Shown here in pieces: positions 42,371 to 51,056 of a DNA stretch of 64,000 bases (positions are counted from its first letter, which is position 1; each line of letters begins with the position of its first letter). Source of the DNA: Sphingopyxis jiangsuensis (GTDB lineage Bacteria > Pseudomonadota > Alphaproteobacteria > Sphingomonadales > Sphingomonadaceae); the NCBI RefSeq assembly GCF_016734905.1, contig NZ_JAERPO010000001.1:434001-498000 (forward strand). Direction: 5' to 3'. Below the pieces are notes generated by a model. The model was not told where the DNA came from. It worked only from the letters and a program-made list of their open reading frames with translations, and did not search any database. The translations under genes and the position numbers were made by a program.

Positions 42371-43414
42371 CTATTTCTCTCGGCGGTCGAACCGCGCGCC
42401 CAGGCTCGTGAGCAGCTCATATTGCGACAACCCGCACGCCGCCGATTCGCGCGGCAGGTCGTAATCAACCGTCACCCAGTCGCCTTCGGCGATCTCCGTC
42501 GCGTCGCGCGCGTCGAATGCGGTGAGGTCCATTGATACGCGGCCGACGAGCGGGAGGTTTCTGCCGTTCCATCGGCCGCCGCCGGACCCGGCGTGGCAGC
42601 GCAAATAGCCATCGGCATAGCCCAGATTGACCACCGCAATCCGGCTATCGCGCGGCGCCGTCCAGGCAGCGCCATAACCGACCGTCTCTCCCGCCGGGAC
42701 GTCGCGAACTTGCAGAACCCGCGCCTCGGGAAAGGCGACCTGCCGGATGTGGCCTTCGGCCTCTCGCCGCGGAATGCCGCCATATAGCGCAATGCCGGGA
42801 CGCGTGAGATCGAAGCCATAATCGGCGCCCAGGCAGATGCCCGCGCTGTTCGCGAGACTGTAGCGACGCGCGGCAATTTGCGTCCGCACGGCATGGAAAG
42901 CCGCAAGCTGCTGTCCGTTCTGATCGCTATCCTCGTCGGCCGACGCGAGGTGGCTGTGCAATGTTTCGATTGCCAGCCCGTCGAGCGCTCCCGCCATCGC
43001 CTCTTCGACACGCAAACCGAGGCGGTTCATTCCGGTGTCGATCATGACGTCGCACGGAAGCCCTTCCCCCGCTTCGCGCCAGCGCGCGACCTGTTGGCGA
43101 CTATTGAGAACGGGCCGCGCGGGAATCATCCGTGCCGCGACCATATCCTCTGCGCCGACGCCGTGCAGTACCGACAGCGTGACGCCTTCGGGCAGCGGCA
43201 TCAGCGCCGCCGCCTCGCCCCATGTCGCGACGAAGAAATGCCGGCACCCCGCCGCAGCAAGCCGGTCCATCACGGTGCGCGCGCCGAGCCCATAACCGTC
43301 GGCCTTGATCGCCGCACCCGCTTCGGCTCCGCCATGACGGGCCAGCCAGCACCAATTGTGCACGAGCGCATCGGAATCGAGACGGAGCCGCTGCGGCGAA
43401 GCAATATCGATCAT
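42371..43414 (-). CDS. alr: Alanine racemase
   Basis: This 347-aa PLP enzyme makes D-alanine for peptidoglycan. The PLP lysine is Lys37 in AAIKADGYGLG and the second catalytic base is Tyr247 in VGYGAAW. MIDTGMNRLG and PLVGRVSMD match the family. The ATG at 43414 has AGGGGCGGGG upstream. It lies 43 bp downstream of the MFS gene on the same strand. At 347 residues it is at the short end of the ~350-400 range. It may be the biosynthetic or the catabolic copy. The window has no dadA or other D-alanine gene to decide. Confidence 0.92.
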   Translation of the reverse strand: MIDIASPQRLRLDSDALVHNWCWLARHGGAEAGAAIKADGYGLGARTVMDRLAAAGCRHFFVATWGEAAALMPLPEGVTLSVLHGVGAEDMVAARMIPARPVLNSRQQVARWREAGEGLPCDVMIDTGMNRLGLRVEEAMAGALDGLAIETLHSHLASADEDSDQNGQQLAAFHAVRTQIAARRYSLANSAGICLGADYGFDLTRPGIALYGGIPRREAEGHIRQVAFPEARVLQVRDVPAGETVGYGAAWTAPRDSRIAVVNLGYADGYLRCHAGSGGGRWNGRNLPLVGRVSMDLTAFDARDATEIAEGDWVTVDYDLPRESAACGLSQYELLTSLGARFDRREK

Positions 43415-43457
43415 GACCCCGCCCCTAGACGGCTTTGGCGCCAGCGCCAACGACCGT

Positions 43458-45089
43458 TCACTTGAGCGTCGGCGTCTTGTCCCATTCGCCCTCCACGGGC
43501 TCCCTGAGCATGAAGGCGGTGATCAGAAAGGCGCCGAGGACGACAAACCAGGTGTACCAGAGGCCGGCATAGGCATTCCCCGTCTTGGCGATGATGAAGC
43601 TCGCGATCAGCGGCAGGAAACCGCCGAAATATCCGGTGCCGAGGTGGTAGGGGATCGACAGCGACGAGTATCGGACGTGCGGCGGGAACATTTCGGCGAG
43701 CAGTGCTGCGACCGGGCCATAGGTAAAACCCGAAAGCGCGCTGAGGCCGAGCAGCGCGGCGATGATGATCGCGATGCCGAGCGCCGACGGGATCTGCTTT
43801 TCGAAATCATAGCCCATCGCTTCGAGCGCCGGTTGCAGGATCGCGGGATCCTCTCCCGCCACTTTGCGATCGCCGATCGTCACTTGCACCTTGTCGAATG
43901 CGCTTTCGCTTTCGACGATCGAATAGGGAACGCCAAGCCGGGTGAGCTCGCCGAGCGTGCGGCCGCACACCGTCGCCTGCTGCTGCGCGAAGGGATCAAA
44001 GCTGCACTGCGACCCGGTGACGACGACAGGCGCGCGCTCCGCTGCTGCGGAGAGCGCCGGGTTGCCGACGCTGCCCATCAGCCAGAAGAGCGGAAAGAGC
44101 AGCACCAGCGTCACGCCGTAGCCCCACACGATCGGCTTCTTGCGCCCGATGCGATCCGACAGGCGCCCCGCCCAGATGAAGAATCCCATGCCGATTGCCG
44201 CTGCGGTGCCGACGATGATCTCGGCAGCAGTGTCATCCACTTTCATCGGGCCCTTGAGGAACGACAGGCCCGAGAACATTGCCGTGTACCATATGACGGT
44301 GAGCCCGGCGGCGATGCCGAACAGCGCGACGAAAATGCGCTTGGGATTGCCCGGATAAGTAAAGCTTTCCTTGAGCGGGTTTTTCGCGAGCTCGCCTTCG
44401 GCCTTCATTGCCTGGAACACCGGGCTTTCGGACAGCTTGAGCCGCATCCACAATGAAATGCCAAGCAGGATCAGCGACAGCAGGAACGGCACGCGCCACC
44501 CCCAGCTTTCCCATACTGCATCGGGCATCAGCGCCTTGCAGCCGAGCACGACGATCAGGCTGAGCACAAAGCCGCCGACGACGCTTGCCTGGATGAAACT
44601 GGTATAAAAGCCGCGCTTTCCGGGCGGCGAATGTTCGGCGACATAGATGGCCGCGCCGCCATATTCGCCGCCGAGCGCGAGGCCCTGAAGAATACGGAGC
44701 AGGATGACGATGATCGGTGCGGCAATGCCGATCGTCGCTGCCGACGGGATCATGCCGACCCCCGCGGTCGCAATGCCCATCAAGGTGACGGTGACGAGGA
44801 AGGTATATTTGCGCCCCAGCCGGTCGCCGAGAAAACCGAACAGCACCGCGCCGAGCGGGCGAAAGCCGAAGCCGACCGCGAAACCGGCCCAGACGAGCAG
44901 AATTTCGAGCGTCGCATTGTCGCTGGGGAAAAAGGCCTTGCCGATGATCGCCGCGAGCGTGCCGTAGATGAAGAAATCATACCATTCGAACACCGTACCC
45001 GCCGACGATGCGGCGATGACCATGCGGATGTCCTTCTGGGTCGGCTGATAGACCGCGCCATGGTCGGCGACGGCGGCTGCATCGGTCAT
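43458..45089 (-). CDS. MHS-type MFS metabolite:H+ symporter
   Basis: This 543-aa MFS transporter is of the metabolite:H+ symporter group. It begins with RMVIAASSAGTVFEWYDFFIYG and has the MFS motif GDRLGRK between helices 2 and 3 and SDRIGRKKP between 8 and 9. About 12 helices are visible. A loop of roughly 95 residues (SAAAERAPVVVTG... to ...DFEKQIPSALG) with two cysteines interrupts the second half, probably on the periplasmic side. Ordinary MHS members lack it. Start 45089 has GAGGGAGAG. The ATG 18 bases upstream is less well placed. Substrate could be an organic acid such as ketoglutarate or shikimate, but this is unproven. Confidence 0.88.
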   Translation of the reverse strand: MTDAAAVADHGAVYQPTQKDIRMVIAASSAGTVFEWYDFFIYGTLAAIIGKAFFPSDNATLEILLVWAGFAVGFGFRPLGAVLFGFLGDRLGRKYTFLVTVTLMGIATAGVGMIPSAATIGIAAPIIVILLRILQGLALGGEYGGAAIYVAEHSPPGKRGFYTSFIQASVVGGFVLSLIVVLGCKALMPDAVWESWGWRVPFLLSLILLGISLWMRLKLSESPVFQAMKAEGELAKNPLKESFTYPGNPKRIFVALFGIAAGLTVIWYTAMFSGLSFLKGPMKVDDTAAEIIVGTAAAIGMGFFIWAGRLSDRIGRKKPIVWGYGVTLVLLFPLFWLMGSVGNPALSAAAERAPVVVTGSQCSFDPFAQQQATVCGRTLGELTRLGVPYSIVESESAFDKVQVTIGDRKVAGEDPAILQPALEAMGYDFEKQIPSALGIAIIIAALLGLSALSGFTYGPVAALLAEMFPPHVRYSSLSIPYHLGTGYFGGFLPLIASFIIAKTGNAYAGLWYTWFVVLGAFLITAFMLREPVEGEWDKTPTLK

Positions 45090-45123
45090 AGTCTCTCCCT
45101 CGGCCATTTTGACCTGTCCCTCT

Positions 45124-45203
45124 CCGTTCGCATCGAGCGAAGTCGAGATGCCGTGAAGGCATACACGACCCACGGGTGTCTCGACTTCGCTCGACACGAA
45201 CGG
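45124..45203. repeat. Palindromic repeat family R4, copy A
   Basis: This 80-bp inverted repeat has arms that read CCGTTCGCATCGAGCGAAG and, inverted, CTTCGCTCGACACGAACGG, with TCGAGA / TCTCGA inside. It lies in the gap between the divergent MFS and cyclase-family genes, close to the MFS start. A second, diverged copy lies at 62525-62605. Confidence 0.8.
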
Positions 45204-45282
45204 GTTTGGGCCGGTGTAGCTGTCTCGCAACGCCGCGCAAGCCTTCTTGGCGTAACGTCAATAAGGTGGCAGGCTGTGGCTC

Positions 45283-46050
45283 ATGCAATTCATCGACCTG
45301 TCGATCCCGATCACCAACGATGTCGTGTCGGACCCGCCCGTGATGCGCCCGCAAATCACCTATATGACCCACGAAACGACGTGGGAGCAGATCGCGATGT
45401 TCTTCCCCGGCCTGACCCGCGACGATTTACCCGACGGCGAAGGCTGGGCGGTCGAAAGCCTGACGCTCAGCACGCACAACGGCACGCATATGGACGCGCC
45501 CTGGCATTTCCACTCGACGACCGACGAAGGCGCGACCGCCGCGCCGAGCATCGACGAAGCGCCGCTCGACCTGTTCTTTCGCCCCGGCGTGAAGCTCGAT
45601 TTTTCGGACCGCCCCGCAGGCCATGTCATCAGCGCCGCCGAGGTCGAGGCCGAGCTGGCGCGCATCGGCCACACGCTGCAACCGCTCGACATCGTGCTCG
45701 TCCAGTCGGGCGCGATCTACGGCACCGACAATTTCACCGATCAGGGATGCGGCATGGGTGCCGAGGCGACGCTGTATCTGACCGAGCGCGGCGTGAAAGT
45801 CGTCGGCACCGACGCATGGAGTTGGGACGCACCGTTCAGCCACACTGCAAAGCGCTGGGCCGAGACGCGCGACCCGTCGATCATCTGGGAAGGCCACAAG
45901 GCGGGCCGTATCCGTCCCTATTACCAGATCGAAAAGCTCACCAACCTCGCCGCCCTGCCCCCGACCGGCTGGACGCTCAGCTGCTTCCCGGTGAAGATCG
46001 AGCGCGCCAGCGCGGGCTGGATCCGGGCGGTCGCGTTGATCGAGGATTGA
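45283..46050 (+). CDS. Cyclase-family (kynurenine formamidase-like) metal hydrolase
   Basis: This 255-aa cyclase-family protein has the metal-binding signature HNGTHMDAPWHF at residues 65-76. The start LIDLSIPIT-like MQFIDLSIPITND, the GVKVVGTDAWSWD segment and the Glu-rich end fit the family. Members hydrolyse formylkynurenine, isatin or related lactam/amide rings. It is a single gene with no kyn genes nearby. The length is greater than that of KynB (~210), so a different substrate is likely. The MFS transporter is divergent, a suggestive but unproven uptake partner. Confidence 0.85.
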   Translation: MQFIDLSIPITNDVVSDPPVMRPQITYMTHETTWEQIAMFFPGLTRDDLPDGEGWAVESLTLSTHNGTHMDAPWHFHSTTDEGATAAPSIDEAPLDLFFRPGVKLDFSDRPAGHVISAAEVEAELARIGHTLQPLDIVLVQSGAIYGTDNFTDQGCGMGAEATLYLTERGVKVVGTDAWSWDAPFSHTAKRWAETRDPSIIWEGHKAGRIRPYYQIEKLTNLAALPPTGWTLSCFPVKIERASAGWIRAVALIED

Positions 46051-46084
46051 GGATCGGGCCGCTCATGACCGAAACCTGACATTC

Positions 46085-46222
46085 AATCCTCCCTGTGCCG
46101 CAGGCATGGGGAGGTGGCAGCGCGCAGCGCTGACGGAGGGGCCAATGGCGCAACCTCGCGGCCCCTCCACCACGCCCTTCGGGCGCGGTCCCCCTCCCCA
46201 TCGCTGCGCGACAGGGAGGATT
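46085..46222. repeat. Palindromic repeat family R1, copy B
   Basis: This is a 138-bp element with perfect 11-bp ends AATCCTCCCTG / CAGGGAGGATT, otherwise like 29981-30101. Common segments include CATGGGGAGGTGG, GACGGAGGGGCC, CCCCTCCACCA and GGTCCCCCTCCCCATCGC. It occupies the 327-bp non-coding gap downstream of the cyclase gene together with the R3 repeat. No gene is seen in that gap. Confidence 0.88.
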
Positions 46223-46257
46223 GGGGGGCTAGCGAGCTATCCCGATCATTTTTTTCA

Positions 46258-46332
46258 TCGTCATCCCGGACTTGATCCGGGATCCATAACGACCGAGAGA
46301 CTATAGATCCCGGATCAAGTCCGGGACGACGA
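46258..46332. repeat. Palindromic repeat family R3
   Basis: This inverted repeat has long arms TCGTCATCCCGGACTTGATC and GATCAAGTCCGGGACGACGA around GGGATCCATAACGACC. It forms a 75-bp hairpin between the cyclase and MAPEG genes. Elements of this type are frequent in alphaproteobacterial genomes. Only one copy is in this window. Confidence 0.85.
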
Positions 46333-46377
46333 AGCCAATCGAACAACGTCCGCTTCCCACCCCGAAGCCGCCACCGG

Positions 46378-46785
46378 TTACAAATTCACCGTCGCAAGCA
46401 TCCACAATGTCCACCCGCCGAGCACCAACAAGGTGCCGAAAGTCGCCACAACCCCGACCTGCCGCCCCAGCGGCGGCTTGCCTGCGACCACCGGCGCATA
46501 CAGGCCGATGACATGCGCGACGCGGCCGATCAGGAAGATCGCGCCGATCACCATCAGCGCCATATGGTTCGCCCGCGCCGTCTCGAGCAGTCCGAGCAGG
46601 ATGATCGTGATCGGCGCATATTCGGCAAGGTTGCCGTGACTGCGGCTCGCGCTGATCAGTTTCGCGTCGCCATGATCGCCGAACGCGGCCTTGACGCGCA
46701 GTCGCTGGCGCACCGTGTCGATCGCGGTCGCAAGCAGCAGCAGCGCACACACCGCGGCGACGAAGGCAGTTACCGGCAAGGTCAT
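46378..46785 (-). CDS. MAPEG-family membrane protein
   Basis: This 135-aa, four-helix membrane protein belongs to the MAPEG family (glutathione- and lipid-acting membrane enzymes). Helix 1 TAFVAAVCALLLLATAIDTVRQRLRV, the second-helix segment SHGNLAEYAPITIILLGLLE (the family's Asn-Glu pair) and the third VIGAIFLIGRVAHVIG match bacterial members. Enzymatic activity of the bacterial form is not assured. The ATG at 46785 has GGGGGAG before it. It is divergent from the POT peptide transporter gene. Confidence 0.85.
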   Translation of the reverse strand: MTLPVTAFVAAVCALLLLATAIDTVRQRLRVKAAFGDHGDAKLISASRSHGNLAEYAPITIILLGLLETARANHMALMVIGAIFLIGRVAHVIGLYAPVVAGKPPLGRQVGVVATFGTLLVLGGWTLWMLATVNL

Positions 46786-46905
46786 AATATTCTCCCCCTC
46801 TGAACAATGCGCCACCCTAACCGCGCGCCGGTCGATTGCCACTGGCAAGTTGCATCGAAGGCGCTAGGGTGCGCCGCAAAATTATATGTCCCGGGAGTGA
46901 TATAA

Positions 46906-48297
46906 ATGACCATCGCCGAAGCGACGCCCGAACTCGATCCTGAAGCCGCACGCGCCGACCGCGCCTTCCTTGGTCATCCCAAGGGACTCGGCTACCTCGC
47001 CTTTGTCGAAGGTTGCGAGCGTTTCTCCTATTATTCGATGCAGACGCTGCTTGTCCTCTACATGGTCAAATATCTGCTGCTGCCTGAAAATGCTGCGGGA
47101 GTGATCGGACTCGACTGGCTCAAGGGCTGGTATGGCGGCATCGAGGGCCAGCCGCTCGCGTCCAAGATTTTCGGCGATTATACATCGCTCGTCTATCTGA
47201 CCCCGATCCTCGGCGGGTTGATCGCCGATCGCTGGCTGGGACGCCGTGCCACTTTGATCGCGGGCGGCGCAATCATGGCGCTCGGCCATTTCCTGATGGC
47301 GTTCGAGGGAGCGTTCCTGTTTGCATTGCTGTCGCTCGTCGTCGGCGTCGGGCTGTTCAAGGGGAATATCGCGAGCCAGGTGGGCGAGCTCTACGGCCCC
47401 AACGACCTGCGCCGCGCGATGGCGTTTCAGATCTTCTATATCGCGATCAACGTCAGCGTGATCGCGGCTCCGCTCGTCGCCGGGACGCTGGGCGAAAAGG
47501 TCGGCTGGCACTGGGGTTTCGGCACCGCAGGTATTGTCATGGTGATCGGGCTTATCCTCTACATCATGGCTGGTCCGTGGTTACCCGCCGATAACCGCCC
47601 CTCGGCAAACGCGGCGGCAAGGGTCAGCGAACCAATGTCGCGGCAGGACTGGCTGCGCGTCGTCGCCGTGCTCACGCTCGTGCCGGTGATGGCGGTTGCG
47701 CTGCTTACCAACCAACAGATTTTCAATGCCTATCTCGTCTGGGCCGACCAACATTTCCAGCTCACCTTCTTCGGCACCACGCTGCCGACGAGCTGGATGA
47801 TCACGATCGACGCGACCGCCAGCTTCTCGATGCTCGCCGCGGTGGCGGCTTTCTATGTCTGGTATGGCAAGCGGTATCGCGAGCCCGACGAACTGGGGAA
47901 GATGGTCATCGGAAGCTTTTTCACGGTCGCGGGCGGTCTTTGCCTTTTCATGGCCGCGGCGACACAGGGCGACGGAAAGATCGGGCTGTTCTGGCCGCTG
48001 ATGTTTCACCTGTTCAACAGCATCGGCTTTGCGCACATCCTGCCCGTGAGCCTCGCGCTTTTCACCAAGATGGCGCCACGCGCGCTCAACGCGACGGTGA
48101 TCGGAATCTACTACCTCGCCTTTTTCGGAGCGAACAAGATCGTGGGCGAAGTCGGGACCTGGTATGCGACGATGCCGACGACGAGCTTCTGGCTGTTCCA
48201 CGTCGGCACCGCGGTCGTCGGCCTTGTCGCCTTCCTGATGTTCAAGCTGTTCCTCGCGCGCCGCCTGATGGGCGATCCGGTCCCAGCCGTCGCCTGA
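46906..48297 (+). CDS. Proton-dependent oligopeptide transporter (POT/PTR)
   Basis: This 463-aa MFS transporter of the POT family imports di- and tripeptides with protons. It has ~14 helices. Signatures are FVEGCERFSYYSMQTLLVLY (E-R-F-x-Y-Y, for proton coupling), GLIADRWLGRRATL and GVGLFKGNIASQVGELYG. ATG 46906 is preceded by CGGGAG. The csaA gene is convergent, 3 bp from its stop. No neighbouring peptidase is present. Confidence 0.92.
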   Translation: MTIAEATPELDPEAARADRAFLGHPKGLGYLAFVEGCERFSYYSMQTLLVLYMVKYLLLPENAAGVIGLDWLKGWYGGIEGQPLASKIFGDYTSLVYLTPILGGLIADRWLGRRATLIAGGAIMALGHFLMAFEGAFLFALLSLVVGVGLFKGNIASQVGELYGPNDLRRAMAFQIFYIAINVSVIAAPLVAGTLGEKVGWHWGFGTAGIVMVIGLILYIMAGPWLPADNRPSANAAARVSEPMSRQDWLRVVAVLTLVPVMAVALLTNQQIFNAYLVWADQHFQLTFFGTTLPTSWMITIDATASFSMLAAVAAFYVWYGKRYREPDELGKMVIGSFFTVAGGLCLFMAAATQGDGKIGLFWPLMFHLFNSIGFAHILPVSLALFTKMAPRALNATVIGIYYLAFFGANKIVGEVGTWYATMPTTSFWLFHVGTAVVGLVAFLMFKLFLARRLMGDPVPAVA

Positions 48298-48300
48298 CGG

Positions 48301-48672
48301 TCAGAACAGCCGCGATCCGTTGGGAACGGCACGGTCGGGCGCGAACAGGATGACCGCGCCCGCTTCGTCCGCAAAACCGAGCGTCAGCACCTCGGACATA
48401 TATTTGCCGATCTGGCGCGGGGGGAAGTTGACGACGGCCGCGACCTGACGCCCCGGCAGATCGTCGAGCGCGTAACGGTCGACGATCTGCGCGCTGCTTT
48501 TCCTGACGCCGATGGCGGGGCCAAAGTCGATCTTCAGCTTGAAGGCGGGCTTGCGCGCTTCGGGGAAGGGCTCGGCCGCAACGATCGTGCCGATGCGGAT
48601 ATCGACTTTCAGAAAATCGTCAAAGGTAATGGGATCGGCTGCGGGGGCATCATTTTGATGGTTCACATGCAT
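48301..48672 (-). CDS. csaA: CsaA-type tRNA-binding protein
   Basis: This 123-aa OB-fold protein is of the CsaA family, related to the tRNA-binding domain of methionyl-tRNA synthetases. FLKVDIRIGTIVAAEPFPEARKPAFKLKIDFG and VVNFPPRQIGKYMSEVLTLGF match the family in length and order. CsaA is reported as a chaperone with export-related activity or as a tRNA-binding protein. ATG 48672 is chosen over TTG 48678. A degenerate R2 repeat lies immediately upstream. Confidence 0.9.
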   Translation of the reverse strand: MHVNHQNDAPAADPITFDDFLKVDIRIGTIVAAEPFPEARKPAFKLKIDFGPAIGVRKSSAQIVDRYALDDLPGRQVAAVVNFPPRQIGKYMSEVLTLGFADEAGAVILFAPDRAVPNGSRLF

Positions 48673-48682
48673 TTTCAATGTC

Positions 48683-48786
48683 CGTCGTTGCGATCCCGGC
48701 GAAGCCGGGTGAAGCAGTCTCCAGCTATCGGTCCATTCAGGCGATATCAGGAGATTGCTTCGTCACTCTGTTCCTCGCAATGACGA
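48683..48786. repeat. Palindromic repeat family R2, copy B (degenerate)
   Basis: This 104-bp element begins CGTCGTTGCGATCCCGGCG and ends CGCAATGACGA, with TCTCCAGCTATCG and CAGGAGATTGC inside. It corresponds to 36843-36942 but with one diverged arm. It lies between csaA (upstream side) and the end of pccA, within a 132-bp gap that holds nothing else. Confidence 0.7.
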
Positions 48787-48804
48787 AGTGAAGTGGGCGC
48801 AGCC

Positions 48805-50811
48805 TTATTCCAGCTCCAAGATCACCGCGTCGACCGCCAGGCTGTCGCCCTGCGCCGCGTTGACCGCCTTCACCACGCCTGCCTTTTCGGCGCGCAGGAT
48901 ATTCTCCATCTTCATCGCCTCGACGGTCGCGAGCGGTTGCCCGGCTTCGACCGCATCGCCCTCGCCCACATGGAGCGCGACGAGCAGGCCCGGCATCGGG
49001 CAGATGAGGAATTTCGAGAGGTCGGGCGGAATTTTCTCGATCATGTGCGAGGCAAGCGGCGCGACGTGCCACGGCAGCACGCGCACGTCGTGAATGCGCC
49101 CGCGCGTCGTCATCCGCCAGCCGGTGCGCGTCCTTGCGACCTTCACTGCCAGCTCGCGCGCGTCGATCTCGGCGACCACCAGCCGGTCGCCCGGCGTATA
49201 TTCGAGCGCAATGTCGATTGCCTCGCCGTCGACCTTGATATGCTTGGTCCCGACCTTGACCTTGTGGCTCGCGCCGCCGACCGTCACCTGCCATTTGGCG
49301 GGCGGGTCGAGCCGCTCGCCGAGCTGGCCGTCGACGCGCCGCGCGCGGTCGGCTTCGGCGCTCGCCATGAAGCCCGCGATGGCCGCAAGCGCACGCGTCA
49401 CCTCGTCGGCAGCGGGCGCCCCAACAAAGCCTTCGGGATATTCCTCGGCGATGAATCCGGTCGTGAGTTCGCCCGAGCGGAAGCGCGGGTGCTGCATGAT
49501 TGCCGAGACGAAATCGATGTTGTGGCCCAGGCCCTCGATTTCGAAACGGTCGAGCGCCGCGACCTGCAAGTCCGCCGCCGCGTCGCGCGTCTCGCCCCAG
49601 GTCACGAGCTTGGCGATCATCGGGTCGTAGAAGATCGACACCTCGCCGCCCTCTTCGACCCCGGCATCGACACGCACGCCGTCGACGCCGCGCTCGTCAC
49701 CTTCCCACGCCGGAACGGGGGTGCGATAGCGCACAAGCCGCCCGGTCGATGGAAGGAAACCGCGATAGGGATCCTCGGCATAGACGCGGTTCTCGATCGC
49801 CCAGCCGTCGATCTTGATGTCGTCCTGCGTCATTTCGAGCTTCTCGCCCGCCGCGACGCGGATCATCTGCTCGACAAGGTCGATGCCGGTGATCGCCTCG
49901 GTCACCGGATGCTCGACCTGGAGCCGCGTGTTCATTTCGAGGAAATAGAAACTCTCGCCCGTCGGGTCGGCGCCCGAGACGATCAGTTCGACCGTCCCCG
50001 CGCTGTAATAGCCGACCGCGCGCGCCAGCGCGACGCATTGCTCGCCCATCGCCTTGCGCATCTTCTCGGTGACGAAGGGCGACGGCGCCTCCTCGACCAC
50101 CTTCTGATGCCGCCGCTGGATGCTGCACTCGCGCTCGTTCAAGTAGAGAATATTTCCGTGCTGGTCGCCGAGGATCTGGATCTCGATATGGCGCGGGTTG
50201 AGGATGAACTTCTCGATGAACACCCGGTCGTCGCCGAAGCTGTTCAGCCCCTCGCGCTTCGTCGCCTCGAACCCCTCGCGGACGTCCTTTTCGTCATAGG
50301 CCAGCCGCATGCCCTTGCCGCCGCCGCCCGCCGACGCCTTCATCATCACCGGGTAGCCGATCTCGTTCGAAATCTCGACCGCATGCTCGGTGTCGCGGAT
50401 CTCGCCGACGAAGCCGGGGACGACGTTGACTCCCGCTTCCAGCGCGAGCTTCTTCGATTCAATCTTGTCGCCCATCGCGGCGATCGCGTTCACCGGCGGG
50501 CCGATGAAGGCGATATTTTCCTTCGCCAGCGCCTCGGCGAAGCTGGTGCGTTCGGACAGGAAGCCATAGCCCGGATGCACCGCCTCGGCGCCCGTCGCCT
50601 TGCACGCGGCGATGATCTTGTCGGCGATCAGATAGGATTCGGACGCCGGCGACGGCCCGATATGCACCGCCTCGTCGGCCATCCCCACAAAAGGCGCGCG
50701 CGCATCGGCGTCCGAATAGACGGCGACGGTCGCAATGCCCATGCGCCGCGCGGTCTTGATGACGCGACAGGCGATTTCGCCGCGATTGGCGATCAGGATT
50801 TTCTTGAACAT
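48805..50811 (-). CDS. pccA: Propionyl-CoA carboxylase, biotin-carboxylase/BCCP (alpha) subunit
   Basis: This 668-aa alpha subunit carboxylates biotin with ATP and bicarbonate. The biotin-carboxylase domain (residues 1-450) opens ILIANRGEIACRVIKTARRMG and has the ATP-grasp glycine loop KASAGGGGKGMR. The BT linker domain follows, then the C-terminal biotinyl domain with Lys634 in VEAMKMENI. It pairs with pccB, seven genes upstream in the same operon. The ATG overlaps the stop of the 81-aa membrane protein by one base (TAATG). It produces methylmalonyl-CoA from propionyl-CoA. Confidence 0.95.
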   Translation of the reverse strand: MFKKILIANRGEIACRVIKTARRMGIATVAVYSDADARAPFVGMADEAVHIGPSPASESYLIADKIIAACKATGAEAVHPGYGFLSERTSFAEALAKENIAFIGPPVNAIAAMGDKIESKKLALEAGVNVVPGFVGEIRDTEHAVEISNEIGYPVMMKASAGGGGKGMRLAYDEKDVREGFEATKREGLNSFGDDRVFIEKFILNPRHIEIQILGDQHGNILYLNERECSIQRRHQKVVEEAPSPFVTEKMRKAMGEQCVALARAVGYYSAGTVELIVSGADPTGESFYFLEMNTRLQVEHPVTEAITGIDLVEQMIRVAAGEKLEMTQDDIKIDGWAIENRVYAEDPYRGFLPSTGRLVRYRTPVPAWEGDERGVDGVRVDAGVEEGGEVSIFYDPMIAKLVTWGETRDAAADLQVAALDRFEIEGLGHNIDFVSAIMQHPRFRSGELTTGFIAEEYPEGFVGAPAADEVTRALAAIAGFMASAEADRARRVDGQLGERLDPPAKWQVTVGGASHKVKVGTKHIKVDGEAIDIALEYTPGDRLVVAEIDARELAVKVARTRTGWRMTTRGRIHDVRVLPWHVAPLASHMIEKIPPDLSKFLICPMPGLLVALHVGEGDAVEAGQPLATVEAMKMENILRAEKAGVVKAVNAAQGDSLAVDAVILELE

Positions 50812-51056
50812 TAGTCTCTGTCTCTCAACACATGGCGAGCCAGCAGGACACCGCCCACAAGGAATAGGATCAAGCTGCCCGGAAACATCGCAAATTTGAT
50901 CAGATCATCATGCTCACAGCCGCGTCCCGCATCATCGACCGGACAGTGACCCAGCGCGGCTCCAAACAGAAAAAATATGACGGCTATCGAGCCAACCACA
51001 GCATAGGTGACACAGCCGACCCGATGCCGTGCAGGAATATCAGCCAGCAATCTCAC
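50811..51056 (-). CDS. Small membrane protein between bioB and pccA
   Basis: This 81-aa frame has two membrane helices (residues ~15-33, [21 protein letters not shown], and ~53-72, [19 protein letters not shown]) joined by a short loop with two cysteines ([16 protein letters not shown]), possibly a disulfide on the outside. It begins with GTG at 51056, overlapping the bioB stop in GTGA, and has a GGAGG site seven bases upstream. It ends TAATG with pccA. Such coupling argues that it is real. I recognise no family. Confidence 0.7.
   Translation of the reverse strand: MRLLADIPARHRVGCVTYAVVGSIAVIFFLFGAALGHCPVDDAGRGCEHDDLIKFAMFPGSLILFLVGGVLLARHVLRDRD

Noticed and set aside
48793..50814. 673-aa open frame on the plus strand opposite pccA
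   Set aside because: It mirrors the codon structure of pccA in a GC-rich genome, has no recognisable domain and is Arg/His/Asp-rich like other antisense frames. The minus-strand gene is certain.
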